This document shows positions 40,286 through 51,105 of a DNA stretch of 64,000 bases, in pieces. The stretch is from Algimonas ampicilliniresistens (GTDB lineage: Bacteria > Pseudomonadota > Alphaproteobacteria > Caulobacterales > Maricaulaceae), in NCBI RefSeq assembly GCF_030159955.1, contig NZ_BSNK01000001.1:744001-808000 (forward strand). Reading direction: 5' to 3'. Position 1 is the first letter of the stretch. Each line of letters begins with the position of its first letter. The notes below the pieces were generated by a model. That model saw only the letters and a program-made list of their open reading frames with translations. It searched no databases and had not been told where the DNA came from. Made by a program: the position numbers and the translations under genes.

Positions 40286-41419
40286 GTGACAATCGAACCG
40301 ATACCTCAGCCGGCGCGACTATATTCGCTACAAGCGCTCCGCGGCGTAGCGGCCTTGCTGGTCGTGATTTTTCATGCCGCTGCAATCTGGCGGGAGATTT
40401 CAGGCACGACCGGGTTTCCAGGTTTCTGGGATCGGGGTTGGGTCGGGGTCGACCTGTTTTTCGTGATCAGTGGTTTTGTGATGGTCTGGGTGGCGGGCGA
40501 CCGCACACCGGGTCTTCGCTCGGCAGGGCGGTTCCTCTTTGACCGGGCGACGCGTATCTATCCGCTTTGGTGGATATTTTGCAGCTTGATGGCGCTTTAT
40601 TTTCTCATCAGCTATGGTCAACCGGCTGCGCCAGATCGCGAAAGCGCAGACGGAGCATGGAGCGTCTTTGTCGCGTCTATGGCCCTGTGGCCGCAAGGCG
40701 AAATGCCCCTTCTTCCCGTGGGTTGGACGCTAACGTTTGAATTAGCCTTTTACGCCCTGTTCGCTGTCTTACTGCTCATCCCCCCTTATTTTCGCGGCTG
40801 GGTGATTGGGGCGTGGGGCGTGTTTCTAATCCTTATCGGACTGAACCAACCGTTTCAGGATTTCTCTCCGAATAGTTGGATCGGAATTTTGGTGCATCCG
40901 CTCTGCCTCGAATTCGTCTTTGGCGCGCTGATCGCCTATTTGGTTAAGTCCGTCTCGATTTCAGATGTGTTGGGTCGCTGGTTCGTGGCGGCGGGCCTCG
41001 TCCTGTCTGCAGGATTGCTTGTGTCAGGCTTTGGCTATGGCGGTGAAGGGTTGGTGAAAATGCGCGTGCCCGTTGCCGGAACGATCGCCGCCGTCATGCT
41101 GCTCGGTCTGGTCATATGGGAACGTTCCGGCGGATTATCGGTGCCCCGCTTTCTGCAAGTGCTTGGCGACGCTTCCTATACGCTCTACCTGTCGCACTTC
41201 CTCGTCTTGTTGACCCTGAAGCGACTTCTAGTTCCGACGGGTTTGTTTAACGACGCCAGTCTTTCATCACTGTACGGCTTCATGGCGCTTAGCACGTTGG
41301 CTAGTATCGTCGCGGCTTTACTGCTCTACAGGATGGTCGAAAAACCGCTCCTGACCCTCAGCCGTGCGCCTCTTGCCAAGTGGCGCCGCAATGAGAGTCT
41401 TACTAAGAGCCGACTCTAG
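40286..41419 (+). CDS. Acyltransferase family 3 membrane protein
   Basis: A 377-residue inner-membrane acyltransferase with GTG start. YSLQALRGVAALLVVIFHA at 10-28 is the family start, with the catalytic His; GFPGFWDRGWVGVDLFFVISGFVMVW is the second signature; about ten hydrophobic segments follow and LGDASYTLYLSHFLVLLTLKRLL is near the end. Such enzymes put acyl groups on sugars, lipid A or polysaccharides. Tail-to-tail overlap with the next gene (CTAG) is seen. It is separated from the divergent BLUF gene by about 180 bases that carry a CCCCTTAGGGG repeat. Confidence 0.88.
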   Translation: MTIEPIPQPARLYSLQALRGVAALLVVIFHAAAIWREISGTTGFPGFWDRGWVGVDLFFVISGFVMVWVAGDRTPGLRSAGRFLFDRATRIYPLWWIFCSLMALYFLISYGQPAAPDRESADGAWSVFVASMALWPQGEMPLLPVGWTLTFELAFYALFAVLLLIPPYFRGWVIGAWGVFLILIGLNQPFQDFSPNSWIGILVHPLCLEFVFGALIAYLVKSVSISDVLGRWFVAAGLVLSAGLLVSGFGYGGEGLVKMRVPVAGTIAAVMLLGLVIWERSGGLSVPRFLQVLGDASYTLYLSHFLVLLTLKRLLVPTGLFNDASLSSLYGFMALSTLASIVAALLLYRMVEKPLLTLSRAPLAKWRRNESLTKSRL

Positions 41420-42747
41420 CGTTCGTCAGGTGTCAAATCCATCAGGTCGGCTGAGAAGACGAAAGATGTGAAACCTGGAAAATCTCGACCATCATCATAA
41501 AGGTCAGGGAATAGACCTTGTTCCATAAGTTTCCGGTTGGTCATGCCGAAGAGATAATGCCAGATTTGCGTATATAGATGCTCATAGGGCGTACCGTATT
41601 CCATCATCGTTAGGCCAGAGAGATCATCCTTGAGGTTGTCGTATTCATTGGCGAGATGGTCGATAATGATATTGTTGCTAAGTGTTCTTGCCGCTTGCAC
41701 CATTTCGCGATCTTCTGCCGCGAAAACAGGAACCCGAAGCTGATACGTGTTCCCATCCCAAGCGAGGTAGTTCAGCGAAACGAGATAATCTAATATGGAA
41801 GCAAGCTGGCCTGAGGGCAGGCCTGTTGTCGCCGAGATATCGCGGGCAAGGCGGTCACCTCGTCTTATCGCAATCAGGACTTGCCCGGCATCTTTCAGAA
41901 ATGGATCCTGATAGTAAGGAGATAGAGCGCGCTGCGTTTTTCTGGCTAAGCCATTTTTCCAGCCCTCGGTTGTCCGAATGCGTCTGTTGATCTGCCATAG
42001 ATGGTCCGGCAATCCGGTTCTTGGCAATGCAGCGTGATCTCCAAATGTCGTGAATCGTATCCCGTTCACGGTGCGATTATGAGATCCCCAATATAAGCCC
42101 TTAAGGCTATCCTCGTGGACTGTTTCCTTAGCCCAAGGAATGAATTCGAACGTCTGAGGCATGTTGTCCGCAGTTGTTCTATAATTTCCGTTTGCCGTGA
42201 TATCCAACCCATCCCAGTCTAATGAGAATGCGCCGAGTAGCGCGTAAGCTAGCTGCGCATCGGTCACGCCTTCGACATCATAGGCTTCGAATAAGCTTTG
42301 GAATTCGGCCCATCGCTCTACGTAAATTTGGGTCAGAGCAGACGCGTAGGGGCTGGTTTTCTCGATCAACAGGTCATGATCTTCTATAGTGAAATAGGGG
42401 AAGTTCAGAACATAGGTTTTGCCCGCGTCTTTCCGTATGAGACCTAGCGATAATAGGCGGTCAAGATCGACGTCAGATTGATTGAGCTTGTCTTGAATGA
42501 AGTCGGAGTCTCGGGGCGCGTCCGCTAAATCCTGTAGCAGGTGTGACACTGGTTCTTTACGAATGACCGTGATCGGATCGTCTAGACCTGTCAGCTTGTT
42601 TTGACCCGTTATGCCGACAGAAAGTCGAGTGTAGCCGCTGCTCTCGACAGGAATAGTCTCACTAGTCTCAGGCGCTTCGACCGAACAGGCGGCAGATGTC
42701 AGTCCGAAGGCAAGGGCTATGAAAAGTATCCGGGTGATATGAAACAC
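41416..42747 (-). CDS. Predicted lipoprotein with duplicated winged-helix-like segments, function unknown
   Basis: A 443-residue exported protein not recognised as a known family. MFHITRILFIALAFGLTSAAC is a lipoprotein signal with Cys21. Two similar segments occur: residues 93-128 (LDRLLSLGLIRKDAGKTYVLNFPYFTIEDHDLL) and 312-350 (LASILDYLVSLNYLAWDGNTYQLRVPVFAAEDREMV). Each has a helix-then-beta-hairpin layout like a winged helix, followed by an ED-H/R element, so the protein looks like an internal duplication. A winged-helix fold on a secreted lipoprotein is unusual. It is encoded convergently with the acyltransferase and divergently from the TPP riboswitch. Confidence 0.65.
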   Translation of the reverse strand: MFHITRILFIALAFGLTSAACSVEAPETSETIPVESSGYTRLSVGITGQNKLTGLDDPITVIRKEPVSHLLQDLADAPRDSDFIQDKLNQSDVDLDRLLSLGLIRKDAGKTYVLNFPYFTIEDHDLLIEKTSPYASALTQIYVERWAEFQSLFEAYDVEGVTDAQLAYALLGAFSLDWDGLDITANGNYRTTADNMPQTFEFIPWAKETVHEDSLKGLYWGSHNRTVNGIRFTTFGDHAALPRTGLPDHLWQINRRIRTTEGWKNGLARKTQRALSPYYQDPFLKDAGQVLIAIRRGDRLARDISATTGLPSGQLASILDYLVSLNYLAWDGNTYQLRVPVFAAEDREMVQAARTLSNNIIIDHLANEYDNLKDDLSGLTMMEYGTPYEHLYTQIWHYLFGMTNRKLMEQGLFPDLYDDGRDFPGFTSFVFSADLMDLTPDER

Positions 42748-42913
42748 CTACGATAGTTGTCGTAATAGCCTTTCTAATCATAAAATCCTGTCCGTGACAA
42801 TGGCGGCCTTGCGTCGAAACTGGCGATCAACCTTCCGGGGTGGTTTTCAAAAACTATGAGAATGGCAGTACGTCTTGCACGGGGCGGCAATTATGCGCAT
42901 AGCTAAGCACATC

Positions 42914-42993
42914 CGAGGGGCACCTGCCTGGCCATTGTCCAGCGGGTTGAGACGAACCCTTTGAACTTGATCCGGTTGATCCCGGCGGAAGGA
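42914..42993 (+). promoter_or_regulatory. TPP (THI-box) riboswitch
   Basis: The conserved core is present: GAGGGGCACCTGCC, a P3 stem (CTGGccattgtCCAG), GGGTTGAGACGAACCC for the CUGAGA-type loop and GAACTTGATCCGGTTGATC, then CCGGCGGAAGGA. This matches the pyrimidine and pyrophosphate-sensing arms of the thiamine pyrophosphate aptamer with small substitutions (TTGAGA for CTGAGA, GGCAC for GGTGC). Its last bases (AAGGA, 42989-42993) are the Shine-Dalgarno of the gene at 42999, five bases away, so ligand binding should hide the ribosome-binding site. It precedes a four-gene operon that ends with thiC. Confidence 0.88.
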
Positions 42994-42998
42994 CGGAC

Positions 42999-43553
42999 AT
43001 GAAACGTGGTTTCACGCGCATTGGCGCCATTTCTTTAATGCTGGGCCTCGCGGCCTGCGCGTCCGTGAGCGCCTCTGCGCCCGAGACCGCACCAGATAGT
43101 TCGATGGACGCGCAGGCGCCTTTGAGCGTGTTTCTGGTTCGCCATGCTGAAAAGAAAACGGGTGATGACCCGTCCCTGACACTGGCGGGGGAGGCGCGGG
43201 CGTTGGCTTTAGCGGACCTGCTGGAGGATGCGAACATTGAGCGCATTCATAGCAGCGATTATAAACGCACGCGGGAAACCGCCGCGCCGCTTGCGGCACG
43301 CCTCAGCCTTGAGGTGGAACTGTATGACCCGCGCGATCTGCCGGGCATAGCGCAGCGCCTGAAGGCGGAGGGCGGGCGTCACCTCGTCGTTGGCCATAGC
43401 AACACAACGGGCGAGCTGACCGAGCTGCTCGGTGGCGAGGGCGGTGCGCCCATTGTCGAGGCGACCGAATATGATCGGCTCTACCACGTCACGACAGGTG
43501 CGGATGGTGAGATGGTCAGCACGCTACTACGATTTGGCCAGCGCTCGCCGTGA
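42999..43553 (+). CDS. Histidine-phosphatase (SixA/phosphoglycerate-mutase-like) lipoprotein
   Basis: A 184-residue exported phosphatase under the TPP riboswitch. MKRGFTRIGAISLMLGLAAC is a lipoprotein signal with Cys20. The catalytic RHAE motif is at 48-51 with His49, SSDYKRTRETAAPLA is the RxxxT region, and the second His is H133 in VVGHSNTT. The family transfers phosphate from small molecules or proteins via phospho-His. Under control of a thiamine-sensing switch, a plausible but unproven role is release of thiamine from thiamine phosphates in the periplasm. It overlaps the next gene by four bases. Confidence 0.87.
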   Translation: MKRGFTRIGAISLMLGLAACASVSASAPETAPDSSMDAQAPLSVFLVRHAEKKTGDDPSLTLAGEARALALADLLEDANIERIHSSDYKRTRETAAPLAARLSLEVELYDPRDLPGIAQRLKAEGGRHLVVGHSNTTGELTELLGGEGGAPIVEATEYDRLYHVTTGADGEMVSTLLRFGQRSP

Positions 43554-44080
43554 GCGAAGCTGAGTACACTCTAGCTAAGGATTGGCTTCGCGCTGACGAG
43601 CGGGTTATCTGGTCATATGTGCAAAGCGGAGAGCGCGCGATGCATGAAGCTGCGCCGAACAAATATCGCCAGCTTCGGATCACGAGTGCAATCATTGTCG
43701 GCTTTTTTATCACTTTCCCTATTTGGTCTGGAGACGAACAAGACCGTCTTCAATTCCTTTCGATAATTGGGGTTATCGCTCTAGCTGGCCTGTTCAGTCG
43801 CTATGATTGTTTGCCAAAAATCTACGATTGGTTCGGGCGAATATTTCCGTCGTCCGTTCAAACATATTTTTCTTGTGTCGTGACCGAAAGCCGCGTCTTG
43901 CTGTTTAGCTTATCAGGCGACAGTCCGGTGTCGCTACCGCGCAGCCAGTTAAAACGCGTCTGGCAAGATTTTGCCGAAGGCGCGCCAGCTTTGATGTTCA
44001 GAACCGATCATCCGCGGCGGGACTACGCTTTCATCAGCACAACCGATTTTACCCCAGCTCTTCGTGTGCTCAAAAGTTGA
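43550..44080 (+). CDS. Membrane protein of unknown function in the thiC operon
   Basis: A 176-residue protein with two adjacent hydrophobic segments (about residues 46-58 and 70-82) between a polar N-terminus (MSEAEYTLAKDWLRADERVIW) and a C-terminal soluble half. The ERVIWSYVQSGERAM and SCVVTESRVLLFSLSGD pattern resembles bacterial PH-like membrane-associated domains, but no family was recognised with confidence. It is coupled to the phosphatase gene (four-base overlap) and lies ten bases before the MBL gene, so it is under the same TPP riboswitch. No function is assigned. Confidence 0.6.
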   Translation: MSEAEYTLAKDWLRADERVIWSYVQSGERAMHEAAPNKYRQLRITSAIIVGFFITFPIWSGDEQDRLQFLSIIGVIALAGLFSRYDCLPKIYDWFGRIFPSSVQTYFSCVVTESRVLLFSLSGDSPVSLPRSQLKRVWQDFAEGAPALMFRTDHPRRDYAFISTTDFTPALRVLKS

Positions 44081-44090
44081 GAACGTACCC

Positions 44091-46854
<2,764 letters not shown>

Positions 46855-46924
46855 AGTCGATCTATGGAAGGTCTGTCGGAAATTTGAAGAATAAAGAATC
46901 TAACGGAAAGTCTAATTCAAAAAA

Positions 46925-48667
46925 ATGATCAAAGGCATACAACTTAAATCCTATAAACGCTTTGATGATTTTCGACTTACTGCGAGAAAGGGAAATATAC
47001 TTGTTGGTCCTAATAATAGCGGAAAATCCTCTATTTTGGACGCGCTTAGATTGACGGAAATCGGTCTAAAGCAAATGAAAAGAAACCCAACTTACATCCG
47101 ACATGGGACCACAGGGTTTCTTGGGTACCAAATTCCTGATTCATCTCTCCCATTCACTATCGCGAATTCCGTAAGAAATTACGGTAATGGCGATGCTGAA
47201 ATTATCATTACTCATGAAAACGGTAATAAAGCAGTGTTTTTGGCTCATCCGGACCGATCTACTCGATTCTATGTCCAGACCAATTCCGGCCAGCCTAGAA
47301 CTGCGGTGGCATATCGAAAATCGTTTCCAATAGAGCTGCTAGTAGTGCCCACTCTAGGTCCGTTGGAGATAAACGAAAGGGTAAGAAAGCCTGAAACTAT
47401 TGAAAAGAATATGGGAACTAGGATTGCGGCCCGAAACTTCAGAAATATATGGAAATATAAACCGCCTTCAGATTTTTCTGTCTTCCAAAAGAGGATTGCT
47501 GACGTTTGGCCTGGGATCACCATTGACGCACCAATCGTTGAGATGGGAACTCCTCAATATCTTACAATGTTTTTTAATGAAGGTCGTATTCCTCGAGAAA
47601 TACAGTGGGCTGGTTTTGGTTTCCAAATTTGGCTACAGTTACAAACGCATCTTGCGAGGGCTACAGAGAATTCAATATTGGTTCTTGATGAGCCTGATAT
47701 ATACCTTCATCCAGAGCTGCAGCATGCTCTATACCACGATGTATCATCGCAATTTAAGCAGTATTTTATTGCAACACATGCAACTGAAATAATTAACGAA
47801 TCCCCTACTCAGGACTTGATCGTTATTGACCCTATGGCTGCGAGAGGAAAACGCATCGCGACCGAAGAGCAATATGTAGCAATGTTGGATTACATTGGTT
47901 CCGCACAAAATGCTGATTTTGCTAAAATATCTCGTGCTAAAAAAGTTATTTTTGTGGAAGGAAAAGACGCTAAAATACTGCGCATGTTCGCAAAGAAATT
48001 TGGCTATACGAAGTTGGCATCAAGTAGCAGAACTCCAATACAGAGATTAGGCGGATTTACCCAGAGTAGTCGTGCAAAGGCAACTGTCTGGGCATTTAAA
48101 GAGTTGTTAGGTGTGAATGTGGAAACTCTCTGTCTGTTTGATAGAGATTACAGGTGCGAAAAAGAGGTTGAAAATTTCAAAAGCGAAATGGAGCAAGGTA
48201 ACCAAAAGTGCTTTGTTTTGAAACGTAAGGAAATTGAAAATTACCTCTGCGATTGTGGAGCAATTTCTTCTGCAGTGAATAAAAGACTCGATAAATCTGG
48301 GCGGCCGTATTCATGTTCAATTTCAGATATACGTGCTTTAATGGAAGGCGTATTTGATGAAATGAAAGATGAATGTAATGGTCAAATTTTAGGGGATTAC
48401 ATACGCTTCTATGCGAAAGCAGATAAACATACTGACACATCAACTCATGTGAAAAATGCCAATAAGCAATTCAATGCAGAATGGGCCACTTTCGAGGGGC
48501 GTTTGGCTTTGGCTCCAGGTAAGGATGTTATTAAGCGTATTATGTCTTCAATACAGAATGAATATGACGTTTCTATCACCGTTAACATGATAGTTAGCGA
48601 GATATCGCGCGATACTAGTAATGACTTGACTTCTTTTCTTGGGCAAGCTGAACTTTTTATGAGATAG
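46925..48667 (+). CDS. OLD/PARIS-like fusion: ABC-type ATPase with C-terminal Toprim/DUF4435 nuclease domain
   Basis: A 580-residue protein, probably anti-phage. Residues 1-330 form an AAA_15-type ATPase: Walker A GPNNSGKS at 28-35, a signature-like AGFGFQ at 229-234, Walker B ILVLDEPD at 251-258 and the switch His H285 in IATHATE. Residues about 338-450 form a Toprim-like domain: VEGKDAK at 344-350 (E345), then FDRDYR at 405-410 (D406 and D408) and KRKEIENYL at 433-441, a DUF4435 hallmark. This is like OLD nucleases or a fused AriA-AriB (PARIS). Codon use is visibly AT-rich compared with all neighbours, which suggests horizontal gain. It stands alone between thiC and a gene-less region. Confidence 0.85.
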   Translation: MIKGIQLKSYKRFDDFRLTARKGNILVGPNNSGKSSILDALRLTEIGLKQMKRNPTYIRHGTTGFLGYQIPDSSLPFTIANSVRNYGNGDAEIIITHENGNKAVFLAHPDRSTRFYVQTNSGQPRTAVAYRKSFPIELLVVPTLGPLEINERVRKPETIEKNMGTRIAARNFRNIWKYKPPSDFSVFQKRIADVWPGITIDAPIVEMGTPQYLTMFFNEGRIPREIQWAGFGFQIWLQLQTHLARATENSILVLDEPDIYLHPELQHALYHDVSSQFKQYFIATHATEIINESPTQDLIVIDPMAARGKRIATEEQYVAMLDYIGSAQNADFAKISRAKKVIFVEGKDAKILRMFAKKFGYTKLASSSRTPIQRLGGFTQSSRAKATVWAFKELLGVNVETLCLFDRDYRCEKEVENFKSEMEQGNQKCFVLKRKEIENYLCDCGAISSAVNKRLDKSGRPYSCSISDIRALMEGVFDEMKDECNGQILGDYIRFYAKADKHTDTSTHVKNANKQFNAEWATFEGRLALAPGKDVIKRIMSSIQNEYDVSITVNMIVSEISRDTSNDLTSFLGQAELFMR

Positions 48668-49413
48668 TGAGACTCTGCGTAAGTTGTAGTGGATTGAGTA
48701 GAATTCCCGTGCCTTGTTTCTGGACTAGACTAGTCGCATTTTAGTCAGATGAACTTCTTTCCCCATATTAGGTGGTGTTATCCCGCGCGGCCTCTCAATC
48801 ACATTCTGGCTCATCCCCGCCTGTTCCACCCGAAAGTCACGCGCCGTTCGGCACTTCGCTGTTTTCAATCCCCCGGACTGAAAATCAGTACCGTAATCAT
48901 ATCCTCTCTCTCCTAAAGTCAGCGACATTCACACTGTCCGTTGCAGGCACGAGGTGGGGCATATCCCTCGGTGCAATGGGCCGGTGTGAGGGTTTGGTTT
49001 GGGGTGCGGGGAGCGTTCCGCTTGAGGGGTCCTGTCATGGGATTTCCGCGCCGAGCCAAGCGGGCGCTCGTCGGGCTTATGCACCCGGACGCGCTCTCTT
49101 GCCTTCCACCTTTGATGGATGTCGGTCTGTGTGACCCGCGAGAGCCAAACATCCCCGCCCGCCGCGTTCGGCAAGTGGGCTTAGGCCGCGGACCTTGTGC
49201 AGATGAGCAGACGTCAGAGGCGGCGAGGTCAGGCTAAACACTGCGCGCGGGCCTCTGCCTGTCGTAAATTGGTGTGTTCTTGTCTCTATCCATCGACGGG
49301 TAGAGGCCCGCGCCTCGTGTCACTTTTGATGCGATCCAACTAAGCCGACCCCGCGATGGGCGGCAGGACGTGGGCGCTTGTCCAGAAATGATCGGCCTTG
49401 CGACAGAACGGTC
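48668..49413. other. Gene-poor region after the defence-like gene
   Basis: Short open frames exist on both strands, but none has a family motif, good ribosome-binding site and usual codon use together. A 67-codon minus-strand frame (48725-48928) is the best of them and is unsupported. The left part carries GACTAGACTAGTC at 48723-48735; the right part carries the strong hairpin at 49245-49313. It may be a scar of the island's insertion. Confidence 0.4.
49245..49313. repeat. Long hairpin with a 20-bp stem and 29-base loop
   Basis: The arms 49245-49264 (starting GCGCGGGCCTC) and 49294-49313 (ending GAGGCCCGCGC) pair over 20 positions with only two G-U type mismatches; the loop is 49265-49293. 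It is much longer than the terminators in this window and lies far from any gene end, so it may be a structured RNA, a bidirectional terminator or a mobile-element remnant. Confidence 0.75.
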
Positions 49414-49791
49414 ATGGACCTATCCCATCTTATCGCTGATCTTGCCTTATATCTCGCTGGGGGGCTGACCCTGTTGGTTGCGCTGGCGCATGGTTGGCTT
49501 GGGGCGACGAAGATTGTGGAGCCAGCCCAGGCCGCGCCGAGCGCGAAACGCATATTGCACGCGATCATGTTTCTATCGGCGGTCTATTGGTTTGCGGCGG
49601 GGTTGTTGCTGTTGGCGACGCCGACGCAGTTCGCGGGCCATGTCCGTTTTTGGGTCGTGATCGGCTGTGTGCTGATGTTGGGCGGCGGCGGGATCGGCAA
49701 TGTCTGGGCCATGCGGGGCCGACATTTTGGTGGCTATGCGTTGCTGGTGATTTCGGCTCTGGCCCTGTTCGGGGCTCTATTGGGTATTTGA
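49414..49791 (+). CDS. Small integral membrane protein, function unknown
   Basis: A 125-residue protein with four hydrophobic segments (LIADLALYLAGGLTLLVALAHGWLG; ILHAIMFLSAVYWFAAGLLLLA; FWVVIGCVLMLGGGGIGNVWAM; GGYALLVISALALFGALLGI). ATG 49414 was chosen as the start of the hydrophobic pattern. The family was not recognised. It is 25 bases before another small membrane protein gene in the same direction, with which it probably forms an operon. Confidence 0.55.
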   Translation: MDLSHLIADLALYLAGGLTLLVALAHGWLGATKIVEPAQAAPSAKRILHAIMFLSAVYWFAAGLLLLATPTQFAGHVRFWVVIGCVLMLGGGGIGNVWAMRGRHFGGYALLVISALALFGALLGI

Positions 49792-49816
49792 ATTGGGATT
49801 TAGGGGGGCGTCCAAA

Positions 49817-50266
49817 ATGACCGAATATGAGCATGTGCAGCTATTCTTCCAGATCGTGAATGTCGCGAACGGGACGATTTCCAACTATATGACGTTGGTG
49901 TTCGGGATGTTGGTGACGAGCTATCTCGCCGCGCATCGACTTGATCGGCTCATGGCGGGGATTGCGCTGGCGATCTACAGCCTATTCGCGCTGGGGCTCT
50001 GTAATGAGGTTTTCCAAGTCTATAGCGATTTCGCGCGGTTGGGCTTGCAGATATCGGAGTTCGGCAGCGTACCGGAGACGGCGCTGGGGTGGTTCGGCCC
50101 GGTGGCGCTCGGCCCCGATGGGTTAACGGCCATTCCGGTCATCATCCTGACAGTGACGCTCGGCGCCTATATCGGATCGATCCTGTTCTTTTTCCGGGCG
50201 CGCAAGGCGAATAAGTCGAGCGATGTCGAGCCGGTTGAGGCGAGCGTGACGGTGGCAACCGATTAA
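49817..50266 (+). CDS. Small membrane protein, function unknown
   Basis: A 149-residue protein with ATG 49817 after a GGGGGCG stretch. Hydrophobic segments are near residues 20-40, 48-64 and 103-125, and the C-terminus is polar (ARKANKSSDVEPVEASVTVATD). No family was recognised. The position right after the other small membrane protein suggests they work together. An 80-base gap follows before the exported DUF1579-like gene. Confidence 0.5.
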   Translation: MTEYEHVQLFFQIVNVANGTISNYMTLVFGMLVTSYLAAHRLDRLMAGIALAIYSLFALGLCNEVFQVYSDFARLGLQISEFGSVPETALGWFGPVALGPDGLTAIPVIILTVTLGAYIGSILFFFRARKANKSSDVEPVEASVTVATD

Positions 50267-50346
50267 ACAGACCTGTTTGGTTTGATTAGAGTGGCGATGC
50301 GACGCGTTGCTAAATTGAAGACTGTCGAGAAAAGGAGCCCGACACC

Positions 50347-50976
50347 ATGAAAACGAAACCCTTGAAGATATTATGGCTCACGGCAGCCGTTATTCTGCCC
50401 TTGAGCGTCTCTGTGACGGCCTATGCTCAAAATGCCGAGATGCCAGCAGACGCAGTCGAAGAGGCCGCTTCTCCGCTCGTACCTGCGCTGGAGAAGTTTC
50501 GTCCGCTGATCGGGACATTCGATATAAGTGGCGTGCGCTACACGCCTAATGGTGAGGTTCCGCTCACGCCTACGCAATCTGCGACACAGCCCATCATGGG
50601 CGGTTATGGTCTTCAGGATATGTCGCAGATCGATGTGGGTTCGCCAGAGTTGATGGGTTTACAATCGACAATCACTTACGATCAGTTTCGCAAGATCTAT
50701 CGGGTGACCTTGTTGGACGATACGCTCGGTCTGATGGATGTTTACGAAGGGGACTTCGACACAGACACTGTGCTGAGTGTGACCAATCTTCGTAGCGACA
50801 CACATTTTCCGATCGGCCCAAATGGCGAAGCTATGCATTTCAAACTACGGTGGGACTTGGGCGCGTCGCCGATCACTTACGAACTTCTGATGACTGTCGA
50901 TGGTGGCGAGAGTTGGGACAATTTCTCTAAGATGACTTACACAAAGACGTCGGCGTCTACCTCTACAAAGGACTGA
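50347..50976 (+). CDS. Exported DUF1579-like protein
   Basis: A 209-residue protein with a signal peptide (MKTKPLKILWLTAAVILPLSVSVTAYAQ). The mature part has FRPLIGTFDISGVRYTPNGEVPLTPTQSATQPIMGGYGLQDMSQIDVG and a long beta-strand pattern, similar to DUF1579-type barrels (GxWxG replaced by GTFDISG). Such domains may bind hydrophobic ligands. The 5' leader contains AAAAGGAG just before the start. It is a single-gene unit, followed by about 130 bases before the radical SAM gene. Confidence 0.6.
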   Translation: MKTKPLKILWLTAAVILPLSVSVTAYAQNAEMPADAVEEAASPLVPALEKFRPLIGTFDISGVRYTPNGEVPLTPTQSATQPIMGGYGLQDMSQIDVGSPELMGLQSTITYDQFRKIYRVTLLDDTLGLMDVYEGDFDTDTVLSVTNLRSDTHFPIGPNGEAMHFKLRWDLGASPITYELLMTVDGGESWDNFSKMTYTKTSASTSTKD

Positions 50977-51105
50977 GGTTACGCTGTCCACAGGAGAGGT
51001 GGTTGAAATATTGACGAATAAGGAAAAAATTCCTAATTCTGTCTCATCATCAATCATCGCTTCGTTTGGGCCAAATTCGGGAGCGGCAATCTTGCGAGAC
51101 TCCTC

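Noticed and set aside
43010-43030. GTTTCACGCG near the phosphatase start, considered as another parS
   Set aside because: The right half is not GTGAAAC, so the symmetry is lost.
48725-48928. Minus-strand 67-codon open frame beside the defence-like gene, possible small partner or antitoxin
   Set aside because: No ribosome-binding site at suitable distance and no recognisable domain; listed only as part of the gene-poor region.
48941-49237. Plus-strand 98-codon frame in the gene-poor region
   Set aside because: Amino-acid composition is biased toward Arg, Gly and Pro as in a shadow frame, with no homologous motif and an equally long frame on the other strand.
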